From contig NW_025062476.1 in the NCBI RefSeq assembly GCF_000002995.4, forward strand, positions 10,662,501 to 10,726,500: a stretch of 64,000 bases of DNA, in the 5' to 3' direction. Below are positions 47,495 through 60,300 of the stretch, piece after piece. The notes under the pieces were generated by a model, which searched no databases, had not been told where the DNA came from, and was given only the letters and a program-made list of their open reading frames with translations. The DNA comes from Brugia malayi (taxonomy: Eukaryota > Nematoda > Chromadorea > Rhabditida > Onchocercidae). The position numbers were made by a program, and so were the translations under genes. Each line of letters begins with the position of its first letter. Within the stretch, counting starts at the first letter, position 1.

Positions 47495-50400
47495 TCAAAT
47501 GTTAGGAAACATCCCGAGATGTGATGCATAAATTCATATTTTTTCAAATATTTTTGGCAGATTTTCGAGAATCATTTATAACTTGAAAACCCATAACTTG
47601 AAACTGTTCTTGACATACAGTAACTTTTAACTACTGAATTATTTCAGCTATAACTTTCCGTTCAACTCTATAATTCCACAATTATACTTGCAAGTTCTAT
47701 AAAGAAATCGCTATATGTCAGAAATGTTTTAAATTTCTGTATGTTAATATTTACTTCCTTTCAAACTTTTGATATATGCCACATGGCCAATCCATACCTA
47801 CTGATTAGGATTCAGATCCATCCTGATAAAAAACTAGTTTAAATTCTGTCTGCATTGACTGCTATTACTCATTTTAATTCTCATAAAGCTTCTCTCGTAG
47901 ATGAAAAATATTAAACCAATTTATCAATCATTAATTTTGAAAGAATTTTGGATTTATAAGTCTTGTATTTATCATTGCTATTGATTACACATTATACTTC
48001 ATGCAGTTGTATACACCAACAAAATCGAATTCGAATTTATCAAAGTAAAAACTAATTCCCCCATCTAAAAATTTGAATTTATTAAGTTGAAGACTAATTC
48101 TCTCATCTAAAAAAAAGTGATTTAAAATGATCATCAAAACTTGATATTGGTTAAATTTCCATTAAAATGATCTGTCACCCAGATCTGACCCTGATATATG
48201 TTATATGTTGACTTGATATATGTTGCTTTCAACAACACTTGAAAACAGCATTTTTAGTAATGTCTGTGATGAATTTATAAAAATTTACGGAAAATTTAAT
48301 TCTTTGGTAATTGTTATCGTAATCTAATTGCCATCAATTGTCTCTCTATATATCTTACCTATTTGATACTTACCTGTTTGATATTTCGTTAATGGAATGA
48401 ATAAATCAGTAAGAATTCGAATGTATTCAGTACAGCAACTTATTCGTCTTACTTATTTCATTTTTTTTTTTTTTTTACTTCCATTTTTTTGATTTCTCAA
48501 TCGAAGCGCGAAATAGTTGAATAATGATGTGACACCAGTTACAACAACCATTTGAACATTTACCGCAAAGAATAATTTACAATATGAAAGATAGAAAATG
48601 GAGTAGTTGAACAAAATTAAGAGAAAGTATACTTAATATAAAGCTTATTTATAAATGTATATTTATAGGTAGAGTTTAATATTTTCTGAATGTTCATGAA
48701 GGCAATATTCTGAAAAGTGATCTGATCTAACAGTCTTAGCCTTATCATTTTAACAGTTTATGCTATGGATGTATGGTTTTTGCAAATTTATGTGTGATAT
48801 TAGTGTCTTTATTAAATAATTCGATAGAGTAAATAAAATTTTTGTTCACCTATATTTCACTCCAAAAAGTAGGCTTTTAAAAAGTTTTATTTCAATGTAA
48901 TCTGTTAGACATTATCCGATTGACCTTTTGAGATCATTGAGAGCATAAAAGCAAAAAATGAAGTTGCATGAAAAGTCGTAATTATAGTGCAAAAATCAGC
49001 CATACTTTCTTTAAAACAAAGAAAAAAGAAAAAAAAAAAAAAAAAAAAAAACTAATTGACTTTGCTCGTTGTTATCTTTTCACTTTCAAATTACAATCAT
49101 ATCTTCTTAAGACCTGTTTATCAAGAATATATTATATTCATATCATAAAATATGGTGATAACGCAAGTTAGTGTTCAAACTATTATCTCTAATTAATTAA
49201 TTCTAAGACATTAAACTCGAAAAGTTTAATTGCAAAACATTGAAGCTTAATTTTCAGCTTAGATTTTCATTAAAGAATGTTCAGAATTAGTTGATAGCAA
49301 AAGGATCAAGGAAATGTGTTGTTATAAATTTGAATTCTCTCGGTAGTTTAATGAATTGTATCATTAGTAAAAATTAGATCAGCTTAGGATAAATTATATA
49401 ATAATGATTTATGATGAATTAAGTATAAGCTAGAGTATATGTAATATCAAAGTCTTGAACTTAGTTTTACAAAATTTTAAATTGTAAGCAAATTCAAATT
49501 CAAAAAAAAAAAAAAAAACAGTTTATTTATTATTTTAGAAAAAAATGTAAGTCTGTTCTGTTTCTGAGACTGGCGTCAAATCAAATAGATATTTAATGAT
49601 ATCGTTGAAACTTTACATGCATTTTTAAATGATATATTTGACATTTTTCTATCTGTTGGACTTTCATTTGAATATTAGCTATGTGATCTTCTCCTCTCTG
49701 ATAATTTTCAAATTTCCTTTTAAACCATAGTTTTCTGGAATTAAAATTTCAACTTATTAATATAATTGAAAATTGCTTAACTTACTTTCAAGAATAACGA
49801 CCTATGACTCATTGTTTATTGTTTTCTTATATTAGTTCATTGTTATAAAGACAATCAGTAACTTCCAACTTACACTTTTCGTAAATGAATTTACTAATGG
49901 ATTTTTAATTAACAAAACTGCGATTGCTTGTTGTCACGAATGATTTTTTAATTGTCGATAAGAATTTACAATGAAAAAGTTTTTTTTTTAAAAGTATTAA
50001 CTAAAATTTGATATCTATCAATGAATGATACACAGAGTTAGTCAAATTTTATTAATGTGTTATTAGCAAGAGATGTACTTTTATTAAATGTTAAAGAGCT
50101 ATAATATGCACCACTGTATTTTGCTATCAATTCATATCACTTAGATTTATCATTATCATTCTTGTTGGTCATATCAACATCTATAATTTCAGAAGGACAA
50201 AATGTGTTATCAAATTTCCTGCAAAATCAGCGATGCTAACTTTCCAAAAGAAAGTTTTTGTTATTTCAAATGCATTCACATCATTGCTTCACTACTCGTT
50301 TATGTTTTATTTATTCACAATTATTTAAATTTCATTAAACTTCAAATTTACTTCATTCATTCAATCAGCGAAACTGCTTACAATGATTGAACTATCAATG

Positions 50401-51501
50401 AAATGAAGTTCATATATTGCAATAGCTTTGTAATCGTTCCAACATTTCAAATTAAAAATAAATTTTTCTCATATTCTCAAATGTGCTTTTATGTTTCATC
50501 AATTTGACAGCGAAACATAAAATGCTTTTATGATATAAAAAATTGCTTACCATACCTATTGCTTGCCATGAAAAAAAGTTCAATAATACTTTTTGCCACA
50601 TTTCATAGATTTATTTTCTACATTATTTAACAAACAAAATCTTCGTTCAAATGATTTTCAAAAAAAAAAAAAAAAAAAAGAAAGAGAAAAAATAGATCAC
50701 ATCTGTTTCCATGGAAAATTCATTTTAAAGTTATTATTCATAAAAATGCTCAGTCACATGTATCAATCAAATGATATTACTGATATGTAATAATAAAGTT
50801 TCGGATGCTCAAAAACTATTTAAATCTTTTCAAAAAAAATTTCTGTTTTTAGGTATGTAAAAGAAAATTTTAGATAAGAGAAAGACTGCAAGCAATGGAA
50901 AGTTATTCACAGTATAGTAAAATGCTCTTTGAATGGTTTTGAATTTCAAATTTCAAAATTCAAATTGAAACTAGAAGCATAACATCGCTATAATTTTTAT
51001 TATTACATTTGAATAGTCTCACGATTTTCGATTTTTAACAAATTCGTACAGTCTCATTTTATATAATTTCAAATTGAACTTATATAACTAAAACGAAAAG
51101 ACCTCACATCTAAAATAAAATTCAAACAAGCAAATTTTAATTTGCTCCAAATTTCCTGCAAAACTATCTCACACTCATCTTTACCTTGCAATACACTTTG
51201 AGAGAGAAAGCAACAACATCTGTTCGGTATCATGTATCATCCTTAAAGCAGCACATCACCGCCACACATCAATAGCGTCAATGGAATGGCTGTGATGTCA
51301 CTCAGCTGTTCGGTTAATTGCGCCTAGGCTTGATTTCAGAACATATATTTAGCCTTGCTTTGTTCTTTCCCATTCTTTTTGACTCTTTCCTATCTTCCTT
51401 CATTTTGCTTCATCCTTTCATTCATTTTTTTTTCTCTCTCATTATCATCTGATTCTATTTTTATTATTCTGCTTACGTAATAATGTCACAACACGTGTCA
51501 C

Positions 51502-51541
51502 ACACGCACATACACAGACACACACACACACACATATACAC
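51502..51541. repeat. CA microsatellite
   Basis: Imperfect CA dinucleotide run (CACACGCACATACACAGACA, then CACACACA). Confidence 0.9.
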
Positions 51542-52955
51542 TCAACTGACCCCAATGATATAAAAGCATTATGAGAGATAAATCTTTCACTGATTTACTT
51601 CCCATGAATTTCTCATTGAATATGCTAAGTTAAGCTCATAATGCTCATTAAAATTGGAAATTCAAATTTTAAATGTCGTTTTATGTGACATTTGAAGTAA
51701 TCATGAAATGTGGAAATGCATAAATGTTTTGTTATTTATGCTTCATTCTTAGCAAGTAATGACCATTCAGAGATATATTAGAAGCATATATTTCAAATTA
51801 TTTATGAATACATTTTATTCTTGAGATTTCTTTACTATACACTAAGCAATTTATAAAATTGCAATTGTCCCGAGATGCTTGTTTCGAAGTTATATTACAA
51901 TCGGCATATCTTTGCTAGGCTATCTATTGTGATTTTTCTTTTTTTTTTTATAAGTGCTGGCCAGCAACCTATTACTTTTGTTTATTTAAGGCCTTTTTGA
52001 GGGCCTAATAGTTAAAGTTTCTCTGGAGTCCGATATATCATCACTCTGTAGGCTTTTTTACCTATCGTAGAACTTTTTTCTTTGCTTACTGCAAGACAAA
52101 TAGCTTTGAATTTCAACAAAAAATGTCCAAATATTATTCATAAACAAGCATTACTTGTTCCTAAAAATAAAACACGTACGTGTAGCACGTATTCTTCTAT
52201 TATTTTTCCTTCCATATAATAATATCACCTAAACTGATAGAACTTGATGTGAATGAAAAGTGATTTGTGTGTAACTTACGTATGAACTAATAGGTAAGAT
52301 AAGATAAAAGGTAAAATACAATTTGTGAATTTTGGGCAATTTATGTGCAAATATGACGCATGTAATTTTGTTCAATTATGCATTTATGCATTTGCTCAAT
52401 CCAATTAAATAGACTAATGTAATTTGTATAAATGAGATATAACCTATAATGTTTTGCATTTTCAACTTTATCTTATAAAATATACAATCGTCTTCAATTA
52501 CTTTATTAATACGAACATTAATTCATTTATTAAATGACTAATCGATATTTGATAATAAGTAAAATAAATAAACCATTGAGTGAAATATTTCTTTAAATTT
52601 TATTTCTGCTCATAAGAAAGCTACGAGATGCTTATATCAAACTAGTAATTAATCTTTCCTTCTTTTTTATTATTTCAATTGCTTATAGAACTTGGTTAAG
52701 CGATTATTGCTTTTTTTTCACAGAAAAATAAAAGTGAATCATTTGATAGGCAAAAGTTAATATTATTATTTCCAAATAGGAATTATTAATGAATATGAAC
52801 AATGAATTGACACAACTTTTTCACTTCGCCGATTCTCACTTCCATTTTAATTTCAATATAATTTGTGGCTAGTTATATTAAAATTGTAATTGGAGAGTTG
52901 TTTATTTGGATAAATATCAACTTGAAAATATCAATTTGATGAACAAATCATTGTT

Positions 52956-52958
<3 letters not shown>

Positions 52959-52998
<40 letters not shown>

Positions 52999-53023
52999 AG
53001 AGAAGGAGGGAGAGAAAGAAGAG
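52959..53023. repeat. AG microsatellite
   Basis: A pure AG run of about 15 units followed by imperfect GA-rich sequence. Confidence 0.95.
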
Positions 53024-53552
53024 AATATAACACCAATATATATAATCTGTTGTTGTTACTTGCCGTACGAATTTTTAATCAACTTCTCCTATCATTTACA
53101 CTATTTTTATTATTTGTTAGCTAATAATGAAAACAGGAAAAGAACCTGAAATTGTTACCGGAAACAATTTATAGTATCTAATTGTCTTATTATTTTTTCT
53201 CATCCATGACTTCTAGTTATTTTTTTCACTCTTCATATTTCTCTGACATTAAATAAATTTACTGCTAGAAAAATGAAATAAGTTTGTACTTTGTGAAAAA
53301 CCCATAAAGATATTAAAATTCGCAGATCATTCTCTGATCAATCAATTGATCGTATCGATCTTTCAATCTAGGATGAAAATATGAAATGTAAAATGAGATT
53401 ATTGTGACTCATAAATCATTGGTCTAAGTGAAATCGAATTTCACACTTAAATCTATCTTTCCTTCTGCTCGCTTCTTTTTATGAACATTTTTTTCCTCTC
53501 ATCTTTAAGTTAGCAGTTGCAAATAAATTAAAGCTTCTTTCGAGAACAGAAA

Positions 53553-56500
53553 ATGTCTGAAGTATGTTTTATGGTTTATGTGTGTGTGTGTGTGTATGTT
53601 TGTGTATGTGTATGTGTGTGTTGTATGCCTTCTTTATTTTTCCGTTCATAACCGGAAACCCGCCTTTTCATCGGGAATTTTTTTGCTAAAAATTAATGAG
53701 TTCGCCTACGAGACTTCCAACTGCTATAGTCTAAATGATGGTCTTCTGGCTAAATAATCCAAACGACAGTCTTCTGACTAAATAGCCTAAATCATAATCA
53801 TCTGTTAAGTAGTCTAAATGATACTCTTCTGGCCAAATAGCTTGAATGATAGTCTTCTGGCTAAATAGTCTAAAAGATAGTCATCTGTTAAGTAGTCTGA
53901 ATGGTACTCTTCTGGCTAAATGAATGTGTAATTTCGAGGCTTCGATTAGATAACATTGCTGTTATTTGTTCAATTTTTTCTTATTATTATAAAATTGTAT
54001 TAGTTCTATTGTGTGATTTGACAGTTTAAAATTTTTGTGATTTATATCAATTTTTGAAGTTTATCAGAAAGTAAAAATCTGTTAAAAAAAGGGTAGAATT
54101 ATTTTTTAGATAGAATTATTTTAGTTTACTTTCAAGGTAAAACATAAAACAGAAATTATGGAGCTGCACTATTACCTGGTTATGTCATAATTTTACTTTC
54201 TCTTTTACTCGTAAAATTATTTATCTACGATGGATGAATTTCCCATTACTAAAATATCCTTTAAAGTACTGATAATGTTTATAATGAAATATATATGATT
54301 TAGGCCAGACAAAAATGATCATTTTCAACTGATCGGGAAAAATATTCAATTTAATTTTAATAGTCTTTCATTACTTTCATCTTCTTCATTTTTCTTTGCA
54401 TCAAATTTTATGAATGAATGATTGTATGCAAATAAAAAAAATTACATTTAACATTAAATTAATACAAAATGTCTTATTTAGTGAATTTATTTCTACATCA
54501 ATTTATCAAAGACAACGAAAAAAAAGAAATAAAAATTAAATGATGTAAAAAATATGTTAAGTTTACATAAGCATTTTCAATTGATTCTTTTATATAAATT
54601 TGGAAAGCTCTTTCAACAGATTTGTTTATTTAATATTTATGTAAACTCAACATATATTTTTACATCATTTAATTTTTAGCATTTTTCGTTACTTCAACTA
54701 AAATTAATTTGCACTGAGATTTAAAAAAAAAAAAAAAATGATAGCAGTATGAGATAAAGGAATATTTCTATCTAAAACATTAAATCTGTTTGAAGCCTAT
54801 AAAATAAATCCATTTTGTAACATTAAATCAAAATTTCTTATCTATCATAGTCATAAAAGTATTACTTACTACTGATAGTATTAATCATGATTAGAAAAGC
54901 ATATGATAACAGCTAATCAAAGAGCTTTCAAATTCAATTTTATGAATTTATAAATCTGTCTATGTAAAACAATTTATCTATTCCAATGAGAACTGAAATG
55001 CACAACAATTTGTTTTTTATTTTGTAAAAAAAATTTTTTCTTTCCGTAAGCAATAACATTCATTTAAAATATTGTATACGTATAAGTTTAATATTTATAT
55101 AAACTTAGCATATACTTTTATACCACTTAATTTCTATCTTTTTTGTGATCAATGTGTAATTTTTGTTTTGTTCAAAACGAATGTAATATGAGATTTCCCT
55201 TTTGCTAATTCAGAAAGACACAACGAGGCGGATTTTTTTGATCAGAAATGGTGAACCAGCTGATTTTGGTGGCGTACGTAACAACGGTGCATTCCTGAAT
55301 CACAATAAACTTGCAAAAGTTAGATTATATCAGTGCTATCAATAGTATCGATTTGTTCAATTGAATTGAATACTTTCGAATATAATCTTCTTGATATCAC
55401 AGATGGACACAAGTCAGGCAATAGTTACTGTTACACGATCTGGTGGCTTTGAAAGTTACGTGGACGATCCACCACTAACGCAGATCGGACGTGCTGACGC
55501 TGAGTTGGTTGGTCGTTCTTTGTCCGCAAGAAACTTTCACGTTCATACCATTTACACTTCACCTTCACTTAGATGCTTACAGGTTCAAATTCTTTAATTT
55601 GATTGAATATCAGTGATGCTTTTCACGCCATCACGCCATAAATTCATATTTTTATTGAAAGAATAATGCAATAAAGTTTTGTAATCGTGGTTATAAGTAA
55701 TTAAATAGAGAAATTACATTATAGAAAAAAGTTTAAAGAAATTAAAATTATAGAAAATATTACAGACAGCTATTGCCATCATGTCAACGTTAAATTGTCG
55801 CAAACCGCTTAGATTACGTATCGAACCTGCCCTTTACGAACCACTCAGCTTTATTGGAAAGGTCTCTAAGCGTTTTTTTTTTTTTTTTTTTTAAAAAAAA
55901 TTTCAATATCATACTATTATCAATGCTATTTCATTTTGATCAGTCATTTGATATTGTTATCCTATGCATTAAATATGTGTAATGTTAAACTATGTACAAA
56001 CTATAAACAATTTAAATTCAAAAGCATTCATAATTTTTCTTTTAGGTTCCACAATTTCTTAGTCGACGAGACCTTCAAGCAAATGGATATGTCTGTGACG
56101 AGCATTACGTACCTGTTATGTCAGTCAACGATCTTAAATCTTCACTTGAACAAGTGATTTAAGCAATTTAACATTTAATTTATGCATAAATGTTTCGTCT
56201 TTGATAATGATTCGATGAATACATCTGTTATTTGCAGAGAACTTTATGACCTTTGAAAAGTTATCAGATTCATCGCTACAATTTTACTTTAATAAAATTT
56301 GATGAAAACTTTTCATAGTGTTATTATGTTCAGGAGCTTAGGCCCAGTGATATTCAAATGAGGGTGGAAAAGGCTGTAAATAGGATTTTGTCGGGAGGAA
56401 AACAAGAAGGCGATATATTGGTCGTATCTCATGCACCAATGCTTGATGCCTTATACAGGTTGATGAATTTTCCACACGCAAACATTTCTATATTTTTCAA

Positions 56501-57162
56501 CAGGTGTTAATCACTTCTACACCTTAAAATTAATCACTTCTATACCTTAGAATTAATCATTTCTATTAAATTTTTAACATTATAATAGATTAATGCTCAG
56601 AAGCTAGCAGCTATCAATGATGTTGTTAGCTTTATATTTCCATAAACAATTATGTACTCTTTATATAATAACTGTAAGCTGCACATTCTCAAATTATTTC
56701 TCCCATTAGCAAAACAGAAATAAGCAACAAAAAGTGAAAGCATACGACTAAAACAGAAGTTACAGTGAATAAATTTTAAGACATAATGGATTTTTAATAA
56801 GACATCGACTAATTCTGACCATTGGTTTTGAGAATTTTTCGCAATTTAATTTGAATTTGAAAATAGCTTATACATGCTAATTTGTTTACAACTAAATTAT
56901 TGATTGATTTCCTTAAAGTCCTAAAATATTGCTTATTTTATGCAAATTAAATAAATGACAATTTAGGATAGTGATGAATCGAACTGATATGCCACGTACG
57001 ATGGGTGACATACAACGTTTGATACACTACTATCCACACTGCTCGATGACCATTTTGCAATATAATCCATTAGCTAAAAGATGGGAAAATCGACAAGATA
57101 TTATGCCACCGTTGACTTATTGGCATACAAATTGTATTGTTAATGTTCCAAATTTTGATTAA
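53553..57162 (+). CDS. UBASH3/Sts-like histidine-phosphatase-fold protein lacking the catalytic His (272 aa)
   Basis: Exons 55214-55318, 55403-55582, 55766-55861, 56046-56153, 56334-56458 and 56967-57162 are in phase. The proposed first exon is 53553-53561 (Met-Ser-Glu before GTATGT), which fits in frame and gives 272 residues. The domain matches the C-terminal phosphatase of UBASH3/Sts proteins: SYVDDPPLTQIG, then TIYTSPSLRCLQTA, and ILVVSHAPMLDA near the end. In this superfamily the first motif is RHG, whose His is phosphorylated during catalysis. Here it reads FLIRNGEPADFG, with Asn in that place (about residue 15), while the other catalytic Arg and His are kept. It is therefore probably inactive as a phosphatase, perhaps a binding protein. 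No UBA or SH3 domain is present. Confidence 0.82.
53579..53621. repeat. GT microsatellite
   Basis: Imperfect TG run directly after the proposed mini-exon, within the first intron of the phosphatase-like gene. Confidence 0.9.
53727..53922. repeat. 28-bp tandem repeat with three-unit higher order
   Basis: Seven units of 27-28 bases like GTCTAAATGATAGTCTTCTG + GCTAAATA. Units 3 and 6 share ATCATCTGTTAAGTA and units 4 and 7 share TACTCTTCTGG, so the array is built from an 83-base trimer. Confidence 0.9.
54531..54677. repeat. Inverted repeat with 40-base arms
   Basis: The arms at 54531-54570 and 54637-54677 are reverse complements with about two mismatches, around a 66-base centre. A diverged extra copy of the right arm lies at about 55088-55135. 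This resembles a small foldback or MITE-like element within intron 1 of the phosphatase-like gene. Confidence 0.8.
56507..56567. repeat. Short tandem repeat, three copies
   Basis: Three copies of a 26-27 base unit like TTAATCACTTCTATACCTTA in intron 6 of the phosphatase-like gene. Confidence 0.85.
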
Positions 57163-57210
57163 AATTTATTTAATTTCAATCTCTTTCTTTTCATATCGAT
57201 ATTGATGCTT

Positions 57211-57337
57211 ATTTTGGAAGATAAATTAGTGGAAAATATTATTTTGGAAGATAAATTAGTGGAAAATATTATTTTGGAAGATAAATTAGTGGAAAATATT
57301 ATTTTGGAAGATAAATTAGTGGAAAATATTATTTTGG
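57211..57337. repeat. Perfect 30-bp tandem repeat
   Basis: Just over four perfect copies of a 30-base unit (ATTTTGGAAGATAAATTAGT + GGAAAATATT) beginning about 50 bases after the phosphatase-like stop codon. It probably lies in the 3' UTR, since the next AATAAA is at 57536-57541. Confidence 0.95.
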
Positions 57338-60300
57338 ATAAAAAAAACCGAAACATTTTCTCATTTAGTTAATAGTATTCACGATAAAGAATATTAAGCA
57401 TATCATTAAGATAATTATGAAAATCATTAAACTTTATATATTCCAAGAACCAATCAATCAATTAATCTTCCTTGGCGTCAATATTATTCAAAATTAGGAA
57501 GCGATGTTTCACTAACTTTTATTATTTTCAAGAAGAATAAATAATATTAACAATAATAATAATTAGTTAATAATAACACAATAACAATAATAATAGCTAA
57601 TAGTTAGTATTAACAATGTAATAATATTAATAAGAATAATATTAACTTTAAACAACAATGATAAAGTAATAATGGTAATAACAATAACAATAATTATCCA
57701 TTAGCCTTTGATAATAGCTTAAAATCTGCCTTCCAATTTTTTTTTTCCACTCGAAAGCTCTTTTAATAAATGAAAAAGTAATATGTGAAAATTAATGAAG
57801 TATATACATTTGTATATTGTATACTTTACAGATTAGTTTTCATTTTTTAATGTTTTGAAATATTTGGTAGCACTCTTTTTTTAAAAAATGAACTCGGTGG
57901 ATTGATATGTGTCGTGATGTGAGTCACATGTCATAGGATATATTATTTAATTATTAATTCATTTTCATTCTAATTTATTTCATTCAAAATTAGTTTTTAA
58001 ATTTAAAATGTTAATTAGATAAAGGCCTAGGATGCAATATTGTTTGAATATAATACTTGTGATGAATTTTACAACAATATCATTTAAATTCTATCAATGA
58101 AGTATCAACTTTGAAAAAGCACTATTGAGTGGACATAAAAATAAGTCATCTTTAACTAATTTAGCAAAAGCAATTTTGAAATTTTTGAAGAATTGAATAA
58201 AGTAATTAATAAAATTTTAAGATTAGCAATGTAAACTAAATCCAGAGAAATATGAAATTTTTACATGTTGTTTCAATAAAATATAGATACATTTAATTAT
58301 ATATTATGCAAATTATCAGTGTGCCTTTATGTATATTAATGACTCATCAAAAACACTGACCATTTAGTGACCATCCGTAAACATAACGGATTTCACTCAT
58401 TTCCGTTTTCTGTTCAATTGTTTCTGCTATTATTTTTTTTCTTTGATTAGCGAAATGATAACTGTTAGCATTATTAAAAGTAATCTATTCGTTTTGCTTC
58501 CATTTTTTTATATCAAAATATTTTATATTTTGTACACTTTCCTTCTTTATGATACACATTAATTTATCAATATAAATTTGAATGTGACTTCATTTTTCTA
58601 ATAAATGTAATTTTTCACTTATTTATTAGTAATTTTTCCTGCTAACTATCGACCAGATAGAAATCAATTTTATTATTTATTAATTCTTAAATTCTAAATA
58701 AACTGAAACTGAGAGCACATTTTGTTTGTTTTGTGCAAATTATCATTCGTCTTATTTGACATTGATTCATCTGTCTTCTTTTTTCTTTCTTTAATTCTAA
58801 TTATTACTGATAGATAAACAAATTAATATTTACAAATAGAATAGTAAATATTCAAGAAATTAAATGGTTACGATAATGAAAATTAGATTTTATGATTTTA
58901 TCATATTTGTAACTTAGTAAGCAAAAATTATAGTTACATGTTATTTACTCAGTAACTTTCGAGTTATTACCTTCCAATGTTTAATTTCTAGTCAAATTGT
59001 GGTGTATATGACAGATTGCGTCAAACGTACGACTAATTTTAAATTAGATTTGCATAAAAATGCATTACTCGAATTAATTATGTTTTGCGATAAAGTTGTG
59101 GAATTGCATTGAAATTAGAAACAGTTTTCACCAATTCCTGTTGACAATTCCTGATGGAATGCCGAAACTCAGTTTTTTTATATTGGTTTATGTATAGTTT
59201 GCTTAAATATTAATCTTTAATTAAAAAACTTTAACTAAAATTATTATTTAGAAATTAACTTTTATTTAGTATGACATATGATAGCAACAATTCTTAATTA
59301 TCATTAAACCGACGTACATTTCTTTTCCGATTTATCTATGTTTTTTACACCCATAATACATCCGGAAATTTCCATTTCACTGCTTTAAAATTTATATTAA
59401 AAAATAGAGCTTTAATTTTTGAACCATAGAGTATAATGAAAGATTAGAATCCACACATTAACTTTCGCAAATTACTTGGCCAAATCTGTTCATTAAGTTT
59501 TACTAAAATAGTTGAATTTAATATTACCATTGTATAATTTAACAGAAAACTTACAAAAACTAAAATCAAAATTGCAAATTATAGGAGAATTTATAATTTT
59601 TTATGTCAATAAGACTTTTATTTCATTCAAATACTAAGAACGAAATGTAAAATGAAAAGATTTTTTGAAAGCATTGAAAATTTTGAGTTTTTTTTAGGAA
59701 ACAGAAAGAATTCTCTAAAAGCAGACAAATACACCAATAAATATTGGTGATAATTTGATAATCATTCCTATCTGATATCTGTTCTTCTTTCTATCAAAGT
59801 TATCAAATAAGTGTTAAAACAATGAAATTTCTTACGATTGAAGTTTAGCATTTTGTTTAATTAATTTGATTTTGTTTTTTAAATTATTTATTATTTTAAT
59901 TACAAGTTTATGAGATGGAAGAAAAAAACACAACTAATCAATATAGTTCTAAATTCTTTCATATTCATTTAATCCTTAATTCCTCCAACTGTAATTTATA
60001 ATTTCACATAGTTTTAAGTAACAGTTAAATTTGAATAATTAAAAGTAACATATTACATAACCTTTACTTTACTGTCACTGTAAATTGATGTTTTTTTTTT
60101 TTTTTTTTTTTTGTGCATTTTAACAGTTAAAAAAGACATAGGTAGCATTTAAGTAACAATTCCAGTACAAAAAATTTACGTTCAAAACCATTAGATAATT
60201 GTTGTAGCATAAACTTTTTGGAATATTTACTTCTCTGATGATATATTGAATTTGTTGACTAATTAATTAAATTTTAGAAGAATGAGAGATTCTGTAGCGA

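Larger units (their letters stand above)
47495..53552. other. Long AT-rich intergenic stretch
   Basis: About 6 kb without a supportable gene on either strand. It contains poly-A/T runs (48461-48477, 49029-49051, 49501-49518, 50660-50679), a CA-type microsatellite (51502-51541) and an AG microsatellite (52959-53023). A locally less AT-rich block at 51180-51330 (with CCGCCACAC and CGCCTAGGC) might be regulatory, but I cannot assign it. Confidence 0.45.
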
